Shown piece by piece: positions 9,282 to 18,522 of a stretch of 64,000 nucleotides of DNA. Within the stretch, counting starts at the first letter, position 1, and each line of letters starts with the position of its first letter. The notes beneath the pieces are model-generated. The model was not told the DNA's origin, did no database searches, and worked only from the letters and a program-made list of their open reading frames with translations. The position numbers and the translations under genes are program-made. The stretch is from Halorubrum ruber (GTDB lineage Archaea; Halobacteriota; Halobacteria; Halobacteriales; Haloferacaceae), in NCBI RefSeq assembly GCF_018228765.1, contig NZ_CP073695.1, positions 2,170,001 to 2,234,000 of the forward strand, given 5' to 3'.

Positions 9282-9289
9282 CTTATATG
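9282..9289 (-). promoter_or_regulatory. TATA-like box of gshA
   Basis: CATATAAG read on the minus strand, about 26-33 nt before the chosen ATG, which it supports against longer open-frame starts. Confidence 0.6.
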
Positions 9290-9452
9290 GATTGGAACCC
9301 GAAACGGAGCGGCGGGTACCGGCCGTTCGAGTACCCGGCAACTCAGGAACCGGCCCCGACGCCCCCGCAAGGGTTGACGCGCGTCGCGGAAAGGAAGACC
9401 CCGGGAGAAACGCCTGGGACTCTCCGCTGTATTTGTATTTTTGATTATAAAT

Positions 9453-9478
9453 TCTCCGAAACGGAGATATTTTATATA
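9453..9478 (+). promoter_or_regulatory. Inverted repeat abutting a TATA-like box
   Basis: TCTCCG-AAA-CGGAGA at 9453-9467 is directly followed by TATTTTATATA at 9468-9478. An inverted repeat touching the TATA/BRE position is the usual arrangement for a regulator site in archaea. The distance to the TauE-like ATG is about 180 nt, so a leader or a different start point must be assumed; binding is an inference. Confidence 0.4.
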
Positions 9479-9657
9479 CGAATTCCTGATAAGCGGGTCA
9501 CACGTGTTCCCACGATTGAACCGGCACCGCGACGGATTCTCGGGGACTCCACACCGGACGGGAGGGTTCGTTCGGAGATCGACTCGCCCGTCGGTTACTG
9601 GCGGGATCCAACCGCTCACCGTCGATCGCACGGCGATAACTTGATACACTGTTACCG

Positions 9658-10761
9658 ATGAGCGCAACTCGATCCCAACGGCTCCAGAAGTCGTTCCTGA
9701 AGTATCAGCACATATTCGTCTTCGCGGCGCCGGCGGTGTTCGTGGCGCTGGTACTGTTCGCCGCGCCGACCGGGGGAGGTAGCGGGGCGGACTACTGGCT
9801 GGAGTACTGGTGGCTGTTCCCCTTCTTCCTGCTCGGGGCGACGACTGTCAACACGGTCGGAATCAGCGGTTCGGCGCTGTTCGTACCGTTTCTGATCTTC
9901 GTCTTCCCGCTGCTGGCGGGGGAGACGCTCACGCCGGAGACGCTCGTAAAGGTGGGGCTGATCAGCGAGTCGTTCGGCCTCTCGGCCTCGTCGATCGCGT
10001 TCATCCAGTACGGGCTGGTCGACCGGCGGCTGGCGCTGACGATCGTCGTCGGGAGCGTCCCGTTCGTCATCGCCGGGGCGCTGCTGTCCTTTTTCATCCC
10101 CGAGCCGCTGTTCCACGCGGCGCTCGGCGCGGCGCTGCTCGTCGCCGGCTACCTGATGCTCAACGCCGACATCGGCCACGGTGAGCCGGACGAGAGCGAC
10201 GACGCCGTCGCGGCCGACGGCGGCGCGCCGGCGGAGCTCCCCGACGACGACGAGAAGCTCGGTCCCGCGGGCGTCAACGCGACGGACGAGGGCGAAGTCA
10301 CCCGAGTCGACCGCGAGGGCGACACGTACGAGTACTCCTGGTCGGGATACCTCGAACGGTTCGCCAACTACAGCGTCGGCGGGACCTTCCAGGGGCTGGC
10401 CGGCTTCGGGAGCGGCGAACTCGGGATCATCTCCCAGCTCCGGACCGGGGTCCCCACCCGAGTCGCCATCGGGACCAACCACATCATCGTCGCGACGACG
10501 GCGATCCTCGCCTCGCTCGTCCACGTCTTCGGCGGATCGATACTCGGCGCGTTCGGCGTCGGCGGAGTCCACTCGCTGAGCCTCGCCTCGACGCCGTGGA
10601 ACATGGTCGTGTTCACGGTCCCCGCGACGGTCACGGGCGGACAGATCGCTCCGTACGTCTCGAACGCGCTCGACACCGGAACCATCCAGAAGGGCGTCGC
10701 CGGCCTCTTCGCCGCCATCTCGCTCGCGCTGTTCCTGATGGCCGGCGGAGCCGGGATCTGA
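9658..10761 (+). CDS. TauE/SafE-family membrane exporter
   Basis: 367-residue multi-spanning membrane protein of the TauE/SafE family, whose members are linked to export of sulfite, sulfoacetate or other organosulfur anions. About eight or nine hydrophobic segments are visible, with the family repeat seen twice ([18 protein letters not shown] in the first half; [19 protein letters not shown] in the second), separated by an acidic hydrophilic loop of about 60 residues (about 175-235). The neighbouring stress-protein gene starts 27 nt downstream and is probably co-transcribed. Substrate unknown. Confidence 0.82.
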   Translation: MSATRSQRLQKSFLKYQHIFVFAAPAVFVALVLFAAPTGGGSGADYWLEYWWLFPFFLLGATTVNTVGISGSALFVPFLIFVFPLLAGETLTPETLVKVGLISESFGLSASSIAFIQYGLVDRRLALTIVVGSVPFVIAGALLSFFIPEPLFHAALGAALLVAGYLMLNADIGHGEPDESDDAVAADGGAPAELPDDDEKLGPAGVNATDEGEVTRVDREGDTYEYSWSGYLERFANYSVGGTFQGLAGFGSGELGIISQLRTGVPTRVAIGTNHIIVATTAILASLVHVFGGSILGAFGVGGVHSLSLASTPWNMVVFTVPATVTGGQIAPYVSNALDTGTIQKGVAGLFAAISLALFLMAGGAGI

Positions 10762-10787
10762 TACGGGCGGACACACAACACCCACAC

Positions 10788-11225
10788 ATGTACGATCACC
10801 TACTCCTACCGACCGACGGAAGCGACGGGATGTCGACGGTCGCCGAGCACGTCGGCTCGCTCGCCCGGCAGTACGACGCGACGGTCCACGCGCTGTCGGT
10901 CGTCGACACGCGCAACCGATTCGAAGGCCCGAACATGGGGCTGGGAACCGAGACCTGGGAGGACGCCGAGCGCGAACGCGCCGAGCGGGCCGTCGGCGAC
11001 GCCGCCGACGCGATCCCGGGCGAGGTCGCGGTCGAGCGTCACGTCGAGTCGGGCGTCCCCCACGCCGAACTCCTCGACTACGCCGACGCGGCCGACGTCG
11101 ACCTCATCGTGATGGGGACACACGGCAGAACGGGGATCGACCACTACCTGATCGGCTCCATCGCAGAGCGGGTCGTCCGGCAGTCACCGGTCCCGGTGTT
11201 GACGGTCCGCATTACCGAGGAGTAA
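10788..11225 (+). CDS. Universal stress protein (UspA family)
   Basis: 145-residue single UspA domain. It begins MYDHLLLPTDGSD and carries the ATP-binding type signature GTHGRTGIDHYLIGSIAERVVRQSPVPVL, so nucleotide binding is likely. Its position just after the TauE-like exporter, as a small soluble Usp, is common for haloarchaeal transporters and suggests a regulatory or accessory role for transport; that is inference. Confidence 0.88.
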   Translation: MYDHLLLPTDGSDGMSTVAEHVGSLARQYDATVHALSVVDTRNRFEGPNMGLGTETWEDAERERAERAVGDAADAIPGEVAVERHVESGVPHAELLDYADAADVDLIVMGTHGRTGIDHYLIGSIAERVVRQSPVPVLTVRITEE

Positions 11226-11369
11226 GCCTCCGCGTCACGGTCGCATCCGTCGATAGCTCGAACGCGAAACGCGGGTCCGGTCGCACCGGACGCCGATATC
11301 GAAAACGAGTCGGCGGCGCGGGTCGCGCGCCGTCACTCCGATCCACCTCGCAGCGGTGACCGTCCCCGT

Positions 11370-11924
11370 TCAGCCGAGGACGTACCGGAGCTTCGGGAAC
11401 TTCTCGACGAGCGCCTGCCCGCCGACCTCGATCTGCTCGATGTAGGCGTCGAGGCCGAGGACGCGGCCCGCACCGAACGCGGCGACCGTGAGGAACACGA
11501 CCGCGTAGATCAGCGTCGACTCGAACAGTGCGAGCGCCTCGCCGCTCCAGCCGCCGAGGTAGAACAGCATCATCTGCATCGCACCGCCGAGTGCGGCGAG
11601 ACGGACGAACGCGCCGGCGATGAGCGCGACGCCGATGAGCACTTGCGTGACCGGGACGACGACGTTGACGATCTCCATCAGCGCCGCGTTCGACGCCATG
11701 GCGGCGTAGATCCCGCTGACCGGACTCGCCGAGCCGATGTTCGCGAGGTAGCCGGCCGCGTCGAACGGCCACTCGGAGACCTTGCCGAGGCCCGCGAACA
11801 GGATCATCCCGCCGATGGTCGCCCGGAGCAGGACGATGAACAGCGCCGACAGCGAGTGCGCCTTCCCTAACAGCGTGACGCCGCCGAACTCTCCGCCGAA
11901 CTCGTTTGTGGTTTTGGTGGACAT
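11370..11924 (-). CDS. DoxX-family membrane protein
   Basis: 184 residues with four hydrophobic segments; DoxX family members are small membrane proteins associated with quinol oxidases, thiosulfate oxidation or redox stress. The family-like stretch LLRATIGGMILFAGLGKVSEWPF opens the first membrane region. The ATG at 11924 is preferred because GAGGAGAG ends 8 nt before it; the GTG at 11939 is possible. About 140 nt between it and the Usp gene hold nothing recognisable. Confidence 0.75.
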   Translation of the reverse strand: MSTKTTNEFGGEFGGVTLLGKAHSLSALFIVLLRATIGGMILFAGLGKVSEWPFDAAGYLANIGSASPVSGIYAAMASNAALMEIVNVVVPVTQVLIGVALIAGAFVRLAALGGAMQMMLFYLGGWSGEALALFESTLIYAVVFLTVAAFGAGRVLGLDAYIEQIEVGGQALVEKFPKLRYVLG

Positions 11925-12081
11925 TGTGTCTCTCCTCACCTACGGATACGCCGGATTCCCGTATAAATCGAGAAGCGAGTTCCCCCTCGGCGGGACGAAT
12001 TCGGCGGGTTCCCCGCATCTGCCGGGTCTTTATATACTACTACCCGAACACTATCGGTTCGCTCCGGCTCCCACGCGTCGC

Positions 12082-12765
12082 CTACCACGCCTCGCCGCTC
12101 GCGAGGTCGACCTCCGAGTCGCCCTTCTCGGAGGGGCAGACGTCGGCGAGCGCGCAGTCGGCGCAGTCGGGGTTGATCGCGGTGCACGTCGCGCGGCCGT
12201 GGTCGATCATGAGGTGCGTGAACTGCTGCCAGTCGCTCTCGGGGACGATCTCCAACAGGTCCTGCTCGATCGCCTCCGGGCGCTCTTCCTCCGTAATCCC
12301 GAGCCGGCGCGTGAGCCGCTGGACGTGGGTGTCGACGACGATCCCCTCGACCACGTCGTGGCCGTGCTGGAGTACGACGTTGGCGGTCTTGCGGCCGACG
12401 CCCGCCAAGTCCGTCAGCTCCGACATCGTGTCCGGCACCTCGCCGTCGTGCTCCTCGGCGATGTCCGCACACGCCGAGCGGATGTACTTCGCCTTGTTGT
12501 TGTAGTAGGTGATCGAGTTGATCGCCTCCGCCAACTCCTCTTGGGGCGCGTTCGCGTAGTCTTCGGGCGTCTCGTACGTCTCGAACAGGTCGGCGCACAC
12601 CGCGTTCACGCGCTCGTCCGTACACTGCGCCGAGAGGATCACCGCGATCAGCAGCTCCAGCCGGTTCGAGTAGTTGAGCGAGATGGTCGAGTCGGGGTAC
12701 TCCTCGTAGAGCCGCTCCAACACCTCGGCGACCTGCGCCTCGCGCGAGTCGAGTGGCGTTCCCAT
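12082..12765 (-). CDS. nth: Endonuclease III (DNA glycosylase/AP lyase)
   Basis: Removes oxidised pyrimidines and cleaves the abasic site. The 227-residue protein has the helix-hairpin-helix LAGVGRKTANVV with the catalytic lysine at residue 126, the catalytic aspartate at 145 in VVDTHVQRL, and the iron-sulfur cluster ligands in the pattern C-x6-C-x2-C-x5-C near the C-terminus. All key residues are present. It is divergent from pus10. Confidence 0.93.
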   Translation of the reverse strand: MGTPLDSREAQVAEVLERLYEEYPDSTISLNYSNRLELLIAVILSAQCTDERVNAVCADLFETYETPEDYANAPQEELAEAINSITYYNNKAKYIRSACADIAEEHDGEVPDTMSELTDLAGVGRKTANVVLQHGHDVVEGIVVDTHVQRLTRRLGITEEERPEAIEQDLLEIVPESDWQQFTHLMIDHGRATCTAINPDCADCALADVCPSEKGDSEVDLASGEAW

Positions 12766-12887
12766 ACGATCCCCTCCGCCCGGGCGACATTGAACGATCC
12801 GACTGCGGCGTTCCCCCGCGGCCCAACCGGACGACGGTACCCCGGCCGAGTAGTAAGACAGTTACCACGCGCCGCGTTTGAGGGCGT

Positions 12888-14170
12888 ATGGACGTACTCG
12901 ACGTCGCGGCGCGCGCGACCGAGACCGGACCGGTGTGCGACGCCTGTCTCGGCCGACTCGTCGCCGACCGGAGCTTCGGGCTGTCGAACGCCGAGCGCGG
13001 CTCGGCGCTCCGGGTGTCGCTCGCGCTGCGCGACGACGAGGACCACGAGCCGGTCGACGTCGCGGACTGCTGGGTGTGCGAGGGGCGCTGCGCCGAGTTC
13101 GACGAGTGGGCCGAGCGCGCCGCCGAGGCGGTCGAGGGGGTCGAGTTCGCCACGTACAACGTCGGTACCCGACCCCCGCCGCTGATCGAGGAGAACGAGG
13201 CCCTCCTCCGCGCGGACACCGGCCTCGACGAGGACGCGGGCGAGCCGTTCAAGTCGGAGTTCAACCGCGAGGTCGGCAAGCGGTTCGGGCGGCTCACCGA
13301 CACCGAGGTCTCCTTCGACCGCCCGGACGTCCAGTTCACGATCGACTTGGCCGAAGACGAGGTCGACGCGAAGGTGAACTCCACGTTCGTCTACGGCCGG
13401 TACCGCAAACTGGAGCGCGACATCCCGCAGACCGAGTGGCCCTGCCGCGAGTGTAAGGGCTCGGGGCGACAGGGCGCGGACCCCTGCGACCACTGCGGCG
13501 GCTCCGGCTACCTCTACGACGACAGCGTCGAGGAGTACACCGCGCCGGTCGTCGAGGACGTGATGGACGGGACGGAGGCGACGTTCCACGGCGCGGGCCG
13601 CGAGGACGTCGACGCCCTCATGCTCGGCACCGGACGCCCGTTCGTGATCGAGGTCGAGGAGCCGCGCCGGCGCCGGGTCGACACCGACCGCCTCCAGTCG
13701 GACATCAACGCGTTCGCCGACGGCGCGGTCGAGGTCGAGGGGCTCCGCCTCGCGAGCTACGACATGGTGGAGCGCGTGAAGGAGCACGACGCCGCGAAGC
13801 GCTACCGCGCGCAGGTGACGTTCGACGCCGACATCGACGCCGACGCCCTCGCCGAGGCGGTCGAACAGCTGGAGGGGGCCACCGTCGAGCAGTACACCCC
13901 AACCGGGTCGACCACCGCCGCGCGAGCATCACGCGCGAGCGCGACGTGTACGAGGCGACCGCCGAGCTCGACGACCCGCGCCACGCGACCGTCGAGATCC
14001 GCGGCGAGGGCGGCCTCTACATCAAGGAACTCATTTCGAGCGACGAGGGCCGCACCGAGCCGAGCCTCGCCGGCCTGCTCGGCGTCGGCGCCGAGGTGAC
14101 CGCGCTCGACGTACTCGCGGTGGAGGGCGAGGACGAACCGTTCGAACGCGACGAATTCTTCCGAGAGTAG
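12888..14170 (+). CDS. pus10: tRNA pseudouridine synthase Pus10 (frameshifted near the C-terminus)
   Basis: Makes pseudouridine at tRNA positions 54 and 55 in archaea. The N-terminal zinc-binding part shows CDACLGRL and CWVCEG, followed by the THUMP-like region, a second cysteine cluster (CRECKGSG ... CDHCGGSGY), and the catalytic region HGAGREDVDALMLGTGRPFVIEVEEP with its aspartate. The frame breaks near 13892; adding one C there gives YTPNRVDHRRASITRERDVYEATAEL and a continuous protein of about 427 residues, the usual size. One of twelve single-base losses in this window. Confidence 0.87.
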
Positions 14171-14253
14171 CGCGCTCCGGACGCCGGGTCTGACGCCCCG
14201 CTCCTCCTCACGGCGCGCCGTCCGGAACCGGTACCGAACCGGGAACCAACGGG

Positions 14254-14274
14254 ATTTATCTGACGAGCGTCAGA
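14254..14274 (+). promoter_or_regulatory. TATA-like box with adjoining palindrome upstream of a Usp gene
   Basis: ATTTATC at 14254-14260 overlaps the perfect inverted repeat TCTGACG-AG-CGTCAGA at 14259-14274. The following ATG is at 14284, so the palindrome lies between TATA and transcription start, where a bound protein would block initiation. The binding protein is unknown. Confidence 0.5.
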
Positions 14275-14283
14275 CGTTCACGT

Positions 14284-14985
14284 ATGAACGGGAGCGACGC
14301 CGACGGCGGAAACGCCCGAGAAGGCGGGACGCGAAACGGCGGCGCCCGCGGCGGAGCGGGCGGTTCCGCGGGGACCGGGGGCGCCGGTCACGCGGGCTCG
14401 CCGGCGGTCGGTGACGCCGTGATCGGCCCCGCGGTGGAAGACGCGGGAGACGCCCCCTCCGTCGCCGACGTGTCGCTGAACGGCGCCAACCGCGCGGACC
14501 GCCCCGACCGGGTCTCCTCGGTCCTCGTCGCCGTCGGCCCCGGCCCGCACTCGGGGGCGACCGTCGACGCCGCGCGCGAGATCGCGGCGGCGACCGACGC
14601 GTGGCTCGAACTGTTCCACGTCGTCCCCTCGGACGCGGCGCTCGCCGACGCCGGCCCCGACGAGGACGCCTCCGGGACCGCCGTCGCCGCGGGCGACCCG
14701 GGCGCCACGGACTACGCCGCGGCCGGGGAGCGGCTCCTCAACGCGGCCGAAGAGCGGCTCGGCGGGTTCGACCGCGCGGACCGCTGGCTCGTGGAGGACC
14801 GGACCGCGGCGGGCGCGGTCGTCGAGCAGTCGGCGTACTACGACCTGGTCGTCGTCGGCGCGCCGACGACCGGCACCGTCGGCCGCTTCGTCTTCGGCTC
14901 CACCACCGACACGGTCGTCGGCGACGCCGAGGTCCCCGTCGTCGTCGTCGAGGCCGACGGGTCGACAGCGCTCGACGCGGAGTAG
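14284..14985 (+). CDS. Universal stress protein with long disordered N-terminus
   Basis: 233 residues. The first 75 or so are low-complexity Gly, Ala and Asp, unlike ordinary Usp proteins; a Usp-like domain follows from VSSVLVAVGPGPHSGATVDAAREIA to the VVVGAPTTGTVGRFVFGSTTDTVVGDAEVPVVVV signature. The final motif is a degenerate form of the nucleotide-binding G-x2-G-x9-G-S/T pattern. Start at 14284 is supported by the TATA-like box about 27 nt upstream. It precedes the trp operon by 140 nt but there is no sign that the two are linked. Confidence 0.75.
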   Translation: MNGSDADGGNAREGGTRNGGARGGAGGSAGTGGAGHAGSPAVGDAVIGPAVEDAGDAPSVADVSLNGANRADRPDRVSSVLVAVGPGPHSGATVDAAREIAAATDAWLELFHVVPSDAALADAGPDEDASGTAVAAGDPGATDYAAAGERLLNAAEERLGGFDRADRWLVEDRTAAGAVVEQSAYYDLVVVGAPTTGTVGRFVFGSTTDTVVGDAEVPVVVVEADGSTALDAE

Positions 14986-15068
14986 GGAGGTAGCCGGCGC
15001 TCCCGACAGTAGCCACGTACCGTCTTCCGTTCTCGTCGCGTGTTACCGATTCCCGGACGGCGACAGCG

Positions 15069-15096
15069 TTAAATTAGTGTACATACTTGTACATCA
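15069..15096 (+). promoter_or_regulatory. Promoter region of trpDFEG with small inverted repeat
   Basis: A TTAAATTA box at about 15069-15076 is followed by GTACA-TACT-TGTAC, an inverted repeat just downstream, plus a direct repeat of TGTACAT. The trpD ATG lies about 50 nt after the box, leaving a short leader with no room for a leader-peptide attenuator. A repressor site is plausible; not shown. Confidence 0.45.
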
Positions 15097-15125
15097 CAAC
15101 GCGGAATACTACATCGGTGGACACA

Positions 15126-16178
15126 ATGAATCTCAACGACACGGTCGAGCGCGTGACGGACGGGACGGATCTGAGCGTCGAGGAGGCGCGCGAGGCCGCG
15201 CGGCTCGTCTTCGAGGAGGCGACGGAGGCCCAGATCGGAGCGCTGTTGGCCGCGCTCCGGACGAAGGGCGAGACCGAGGCCGAGATCGCCGGGTTCGCGC
15301 AGGGGATGCGCGACGCGGCGCGCACGATCGAGCCGGACCGCGAGCCGCTCGTCGACACCTGCGGCACCGGCGGCGACGACTACGACACGATCAACGTGTC
15401 GACGACCGCGGCGATCGTCGCCGCGGGGGCTGGCGTGCCGATCGCCAAGCACGGCAACTACTCGGTCTCCTCTTCCTCCGGGAGCGCGGACGTGCTGGAG
15501 GTCGCGGGCGCCGACGTCGAGGCCGAGCCGCCGGCCGTCGAGGACGCGATCGAGGAAGACGGGATCGGGTTCATGCTCGCGCCGGTGTTCCACCCGGCGA
15601 TGAAGGCCGTCATCGGCCCGCGCAAGGAGCTGGGGATGCGGACGATATTCAACGTCCTCGGCCCGCTCACCAACCCCGCGGGCGCCGACGCGCAGGTGCT
15701 GGGCGTCTACGACCCCGACCTCGTGCCCGTCATCGCGCGGTCGCTCGCGCACATGCCTGTCGAGCGCGCTCTCGTCGTCCACGGCGCCGGCATGGACGAG
15801 ATCGGGATTCACGACGAGACGGTCGCGGCCGAGGTCAACGGTGAGGAGGTTCGGGAGTTCACGATCGCGCCCGAGGACCTCGGCCTCGACTCGGCCCCGA
15901 TCGACGCGGTCGCGGGCGGGAGCCCCGAGGAGAACGCCGCCGACCTGCGCGGGATCGTCGACGGCTCCGTCACCGGCCCGAAGCGCGACCTCATCCTCGC
16001 GAACGCGGGCGCGGCGATCTACGTCGCGGGCGAGGCCGACACCCTCGCGGCGGGCGTCGAGCGCGCGGCCGACGCGATCGACTCCGGCGCGGCCGCCGAG
16101 AAGTTCGCGGCGCTGTGCGGTGACGGCGATTCTATCGGCGACGGCGTCGAGACCGCGACCGCGGAGGACGACGACTGA
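15126..16178 (+). CDS. trpD: Anthranilate phosphoribosyltransferase
   Basis: Joins anthranilate and PRPP in tryptophan synthesis. The glycine-rich PRPP site DTCGTGGDDYDTINVSTTAA is at about residues 77-96 and KHGNYSVSSSSGSADVLE follows. Length 350. The ATG at 15126 gives the family N-terminus; a TTG at 15087 is the only upstream alternative. First gene of trpDFEG, an order I recall from other haloarchaea such as Haloferax; the trpCBA half is not in this window. The stop overlaps the trpF ATG by one base. Confidence 0.95.
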   Translation: MNLNDTVERVTDGTDLSVEEAREAARLVFEEATEAQIGALLAALRTKGETEAEIAGFAQGMRDAARTIEPDREPLVDTCGTGGDDYDTINVSTTAAIVAAGAGVPIAKHGNYSVSSSSGSADVLEVAGADVEAEPPAVEDAIEEDGIGFMLAPVFHPAMKAVIGPRKELGMRTIFNVLGPLTNPAGADAQVLGVYDPDLVPVIARSLAHMPVERALVVHGAGMDEIGIHDETVAAEVNGEEVREFTIAPEDLGLDSAPIDAVAGGSPEENAADLRGIVDGSVTGPKRDLILANAGAAIYVAGEADTLAAGVERAADAIDSGAAAEKFAALCGDGDSIGDGVETATAEDDD

Positions 16179-16822
16179 TGGCGCGGGTGAAGATCTGCGG
16201 GATCACCGGGGAGGCCGACCTCCGCGCCGCGGTCGACGCGGGCGCCGACGCGGTCGGCGTCATCACCGAGGTGCCGGTCGACTCGCCGCGCGAGGTCGAC
16301 CCCGCCGAGGCGGCGGAACTGCTCGCGGAGGTGCCCCCGTTCGTCACCGCGACGCTCGTGACGATGCCCGACTCCGCCGAGCGCGCGGTCGAGCTCGCCC
16401 GGACGGTCGCGCCCGACGCGATCCAGCTCCACGGCGAGTGGACCGCCGACGAGCTCCGGTTCATCCGCGCGGAGACGGAGCGGCGCGTGCTGCTCACGGT
16501 CGACGCCGACGACCCGGCGCGCGCCGAGGAGCTCGACGGCGCGGTCGACGCCTTCGTCGTCGACTCGACCGACGACTCGGGCGCCGGCGGTACCGGCGAG
16601 ACGCACGACTGGCGGGCGACCGGCGAGCTCGCCGAGCAGCTCACCACGCCCGTCGTGTTAGCGGGCGGGCTCACGGCCGACAACGTCGCCGAGGCGGTCC
16701 GGGTCGCCGACCCCTTCGCGGTCGACGTCGCCTCCGGCGTCGAGATCGAGGGCGGGCGCAAGGACCACAACGCGGTCGCCCGCTTCGTCGCGAACGCGGG
16801 CCGGGAGATGGAGCTGGCATGA
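16178..16822 (+). CDS. trpF: Phosphoribosylanthranilate isomerase
   Basis: Amadori rearrangement of phosphoribosylanthranilate. It starts MARVKICGIT with the catalytic cysteine at residue 7, and has the TIM-barrel phosphate sites VLAGGLTADNV and DVASGVEIEGGRKD. Length 214. Overlaps trpD at its start and trpE at its end (ATGA), so it is translationally coupled to both. Confidence 0.94.
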   Translation: MARVKICGITGEADLRAAVDAGADAVGVITEVPVDSPREVDPAEAAELLAEVPPFVTATLVTMPDSAERAVELARTVAPDAIQLHGEWTADELRFIRAETERRVLLTVDADDPARAEELDGAVDAFVVDSTDDSGAGGTGETHDWRATGELAEQLTTPVVLAGGLTADNVAEAVRVADPFAVDVASGVEIEGGRKDHNAVARFVANAGREMELA

Positions 16823-18522
16823 GCGACGCGGCCCCCTCGCTCGACCGCTCGAAGGCCGAGTTCGTCGAGCTCGCCGCCGACGCCGAGAAGCCGGTCGTGG
16901 TCCGCGCGTCGGCCTCGCTCGACGCCGACGTCACCCCGCTCGGCGCGTACGCGACCCTCGTCGGCGAGGGGCCGTACGGGTTCCTCCTCGAATCAGGGGA
17001 GAAGGTCGCCTCCAGCGACCCCGACGGCGCGTTCACCTCGGGCGGGAAGGCGGACCGGCACGCCCGCTACTCGTTCGTCGGCTACGACCCCGAGGCGATC
17101 GTCTCCGTCCACCCGGACCGCACCGAGGTGACCGAACTCGGTCCGGCGGCCAGGTTCGTGGGTGAGGGGTCGGAGAGCGCTGCCGCCGATTCAAGCGCCG
17201 ACGACCCGAGCGCCGGGGGAGACCTCGGCCCCGACGCGGGCGACGCGGTCGACCGCGTCCGCGCGGCGTTCCCGGACGTGAGCCTCCGCGGCTTCCCCGA
17301 CACCGACCGGCAGATCCTCTCGGGCGGGTTCGTCGGCTTCCTCGCGTACGAGGCCGTCTACGACCTCTGGTTAGAGGAGGTGGGCGTTGAGCGCCCCGAG
17401 ACCGAGTTCCCCGACGCCGAGTTCGCGCTCACGACGCGGACCGTCGTCTTCGACGAGAAGGAGGGCGGCGCCGAGCTCGTCTTCACCCCGGTGATCGGCG
17501 TCGACGACGACCCCGCCGCGGTGTACGACGACCTGGTCGCGGAGGCCGAGCGCGTCGCGGCCGAACTGGCGGCCGCGTCGCCGCCGGATCCGGACGGGGT
17601 CAGCGTGCGCGAAGAGTCCGCGGACCCGCGCGAGGAGTACGAGGAGGCCGTCCGGACCGCCAAGCGGCACGTCCTCGACGGCGACATCTACCAGGGCGTG
17701 ATCTCGCGCAGCCGCGAGCTCCGCGGCGAGGTCGACTCGCTCGGGCTGTACGCGGCGCTCCGCGACGTGAACCCCTCGCCGTACATGTACGTGCTTCGCC
17801 ACGACGACCGGAGCGTCGTCGGCGCGAGCCCCGAGACGCTCGTGTCGGTCCAGGGGGACCGCGTCGTCTCGAACCCGATCGCGGGCACCTGCCCGCGGGG
17901 GACCAGCCCGGTCGAGGACCGGCGGCTCGCGGGCGAGATGCTGGCGGACGGGAAGGAGCGCGCCGAGCACACGATGCTCGTCGACCTCGCGCGCAACGAC
18001 GTGCGGCGCGTCTCGGAGCCCGGCTCCGTCCGCGTCGAGGAGTTCATGAACGTCCTGAAGTACAGCCACGTCCAGCACATCGAGTCGACCGTGACGGGGA
18101 CGCTCGCGGCCGACGCCGACGCGTTCGACGCGACGCGTGCGACGTTCCCCGCGGGGACGCTCACCGGCGCGCCGAAGGTGCGCGCGATGGAGATCATCGA
18201 CGACCTCGAGACGACCCCGCGGGAGGCGTACGGCGGCGGCGTCGGCTACTACTCGTGGACCGGCGACGCCGACTTCGCGATCGTCATCCGGACCGCGACG
18301 CTCGACGAGTCGGGCGAGGAGTCGGTCGTCGGCGTCCGGGCGGGCGCGGGGCTCGTCGCGGACTCCGACCCGGCCGCGGAGTACGAGGAGACCGAACAGA
18401 AGATGGACGGCGTGTTGACCGCGATCGACCGCATCCGCGAGGACGCGGACGGCGAGGACGGGGACGGCGAGGCCGAGAGCGACGACGAGCCCATCGCCAC
18501 CGGCACGGAGGCCGAGCGATGA
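16819..18522 (+). CDS. trpE: Anthranilate synthase component I
   Basis: Chorismate-utilising subunit of anthranilate synthase. The C-terminal catalytic half shows IYQGVISRSRELRG, NPSPYMYVLRHDD, SPETLVSV, PIAGTCPRGTSPVEDRRL and FPAGTLTGAPKVRAMEIIDDLE, ending with GYYSWTGDADFAIVIRT. The 567 residues include an acidic spacer near residue 120-140 and an acidic tail. The ATGA overlap with trpF and a similar overlap with trpG keep the operon tightly coupled. Tryptophan feedback sites in the N-terminal domain could not be judged. Confidence 0.95.
   Translation: MSDAAPSLDRSKAEFVELAADAEKPVVVRASASLDADVTPLGAYATLVGEGPYGFLLESGEKVASSDPDGAFTSGGKADRHARYSFVGYDPEAIVSVHPDRTEVTELGPAARFVGEGSESAAADSSADDPSAGGDLGPDAGDAVDRVRAAFPDVSLRGFPDTDRQILSGGFVGFLAYEAVYDLWLEEVGVERPETEFPDAEFALTTRTVVFDEKEGGAELVFTPVIGVDDDPAAVYDDLVAEAERVAAELAAASPPDPDGVSVREESADPREEYEEAVRTAKRHVLDGDIYQGVISRSRELRGEVDSLGLYAALRDVNPSPYMYVLRHDDRSVVGASPETLVSVQGDRVVSNPIAGTCPRGTSPVEDRRLAGEMLADGKERAEHTMLVDLARNDVRRVSEPGSVRVEEFMNVLKYSHVQHIESTVTGTLAADADAFDATRATFPAGTLTGAPKVRAMEIIDDLETTPREAYGGGVGYYSWTGDADFAIVIRTATLDESGEESVVGVRAGAGLVADSDPAAEYEETEQKMDGVLTAIDRIREDADGEDGDGEAESDDEPIATGTEAER

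Larger units (their letters stand above)
9257..9657. other. Divergent intergenic region between gshA and the TauE-like gene
   Basis: About 400 nt without a gene. It holds the gshA promoter, an AT-rich stretch at about 9426-9480 that stands out from its surroundings, and a small perfect inverted repeat next to a TATA-like box (listed separately). I see no small open frame with coding character and no tRNA. Confidence 0.6.
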
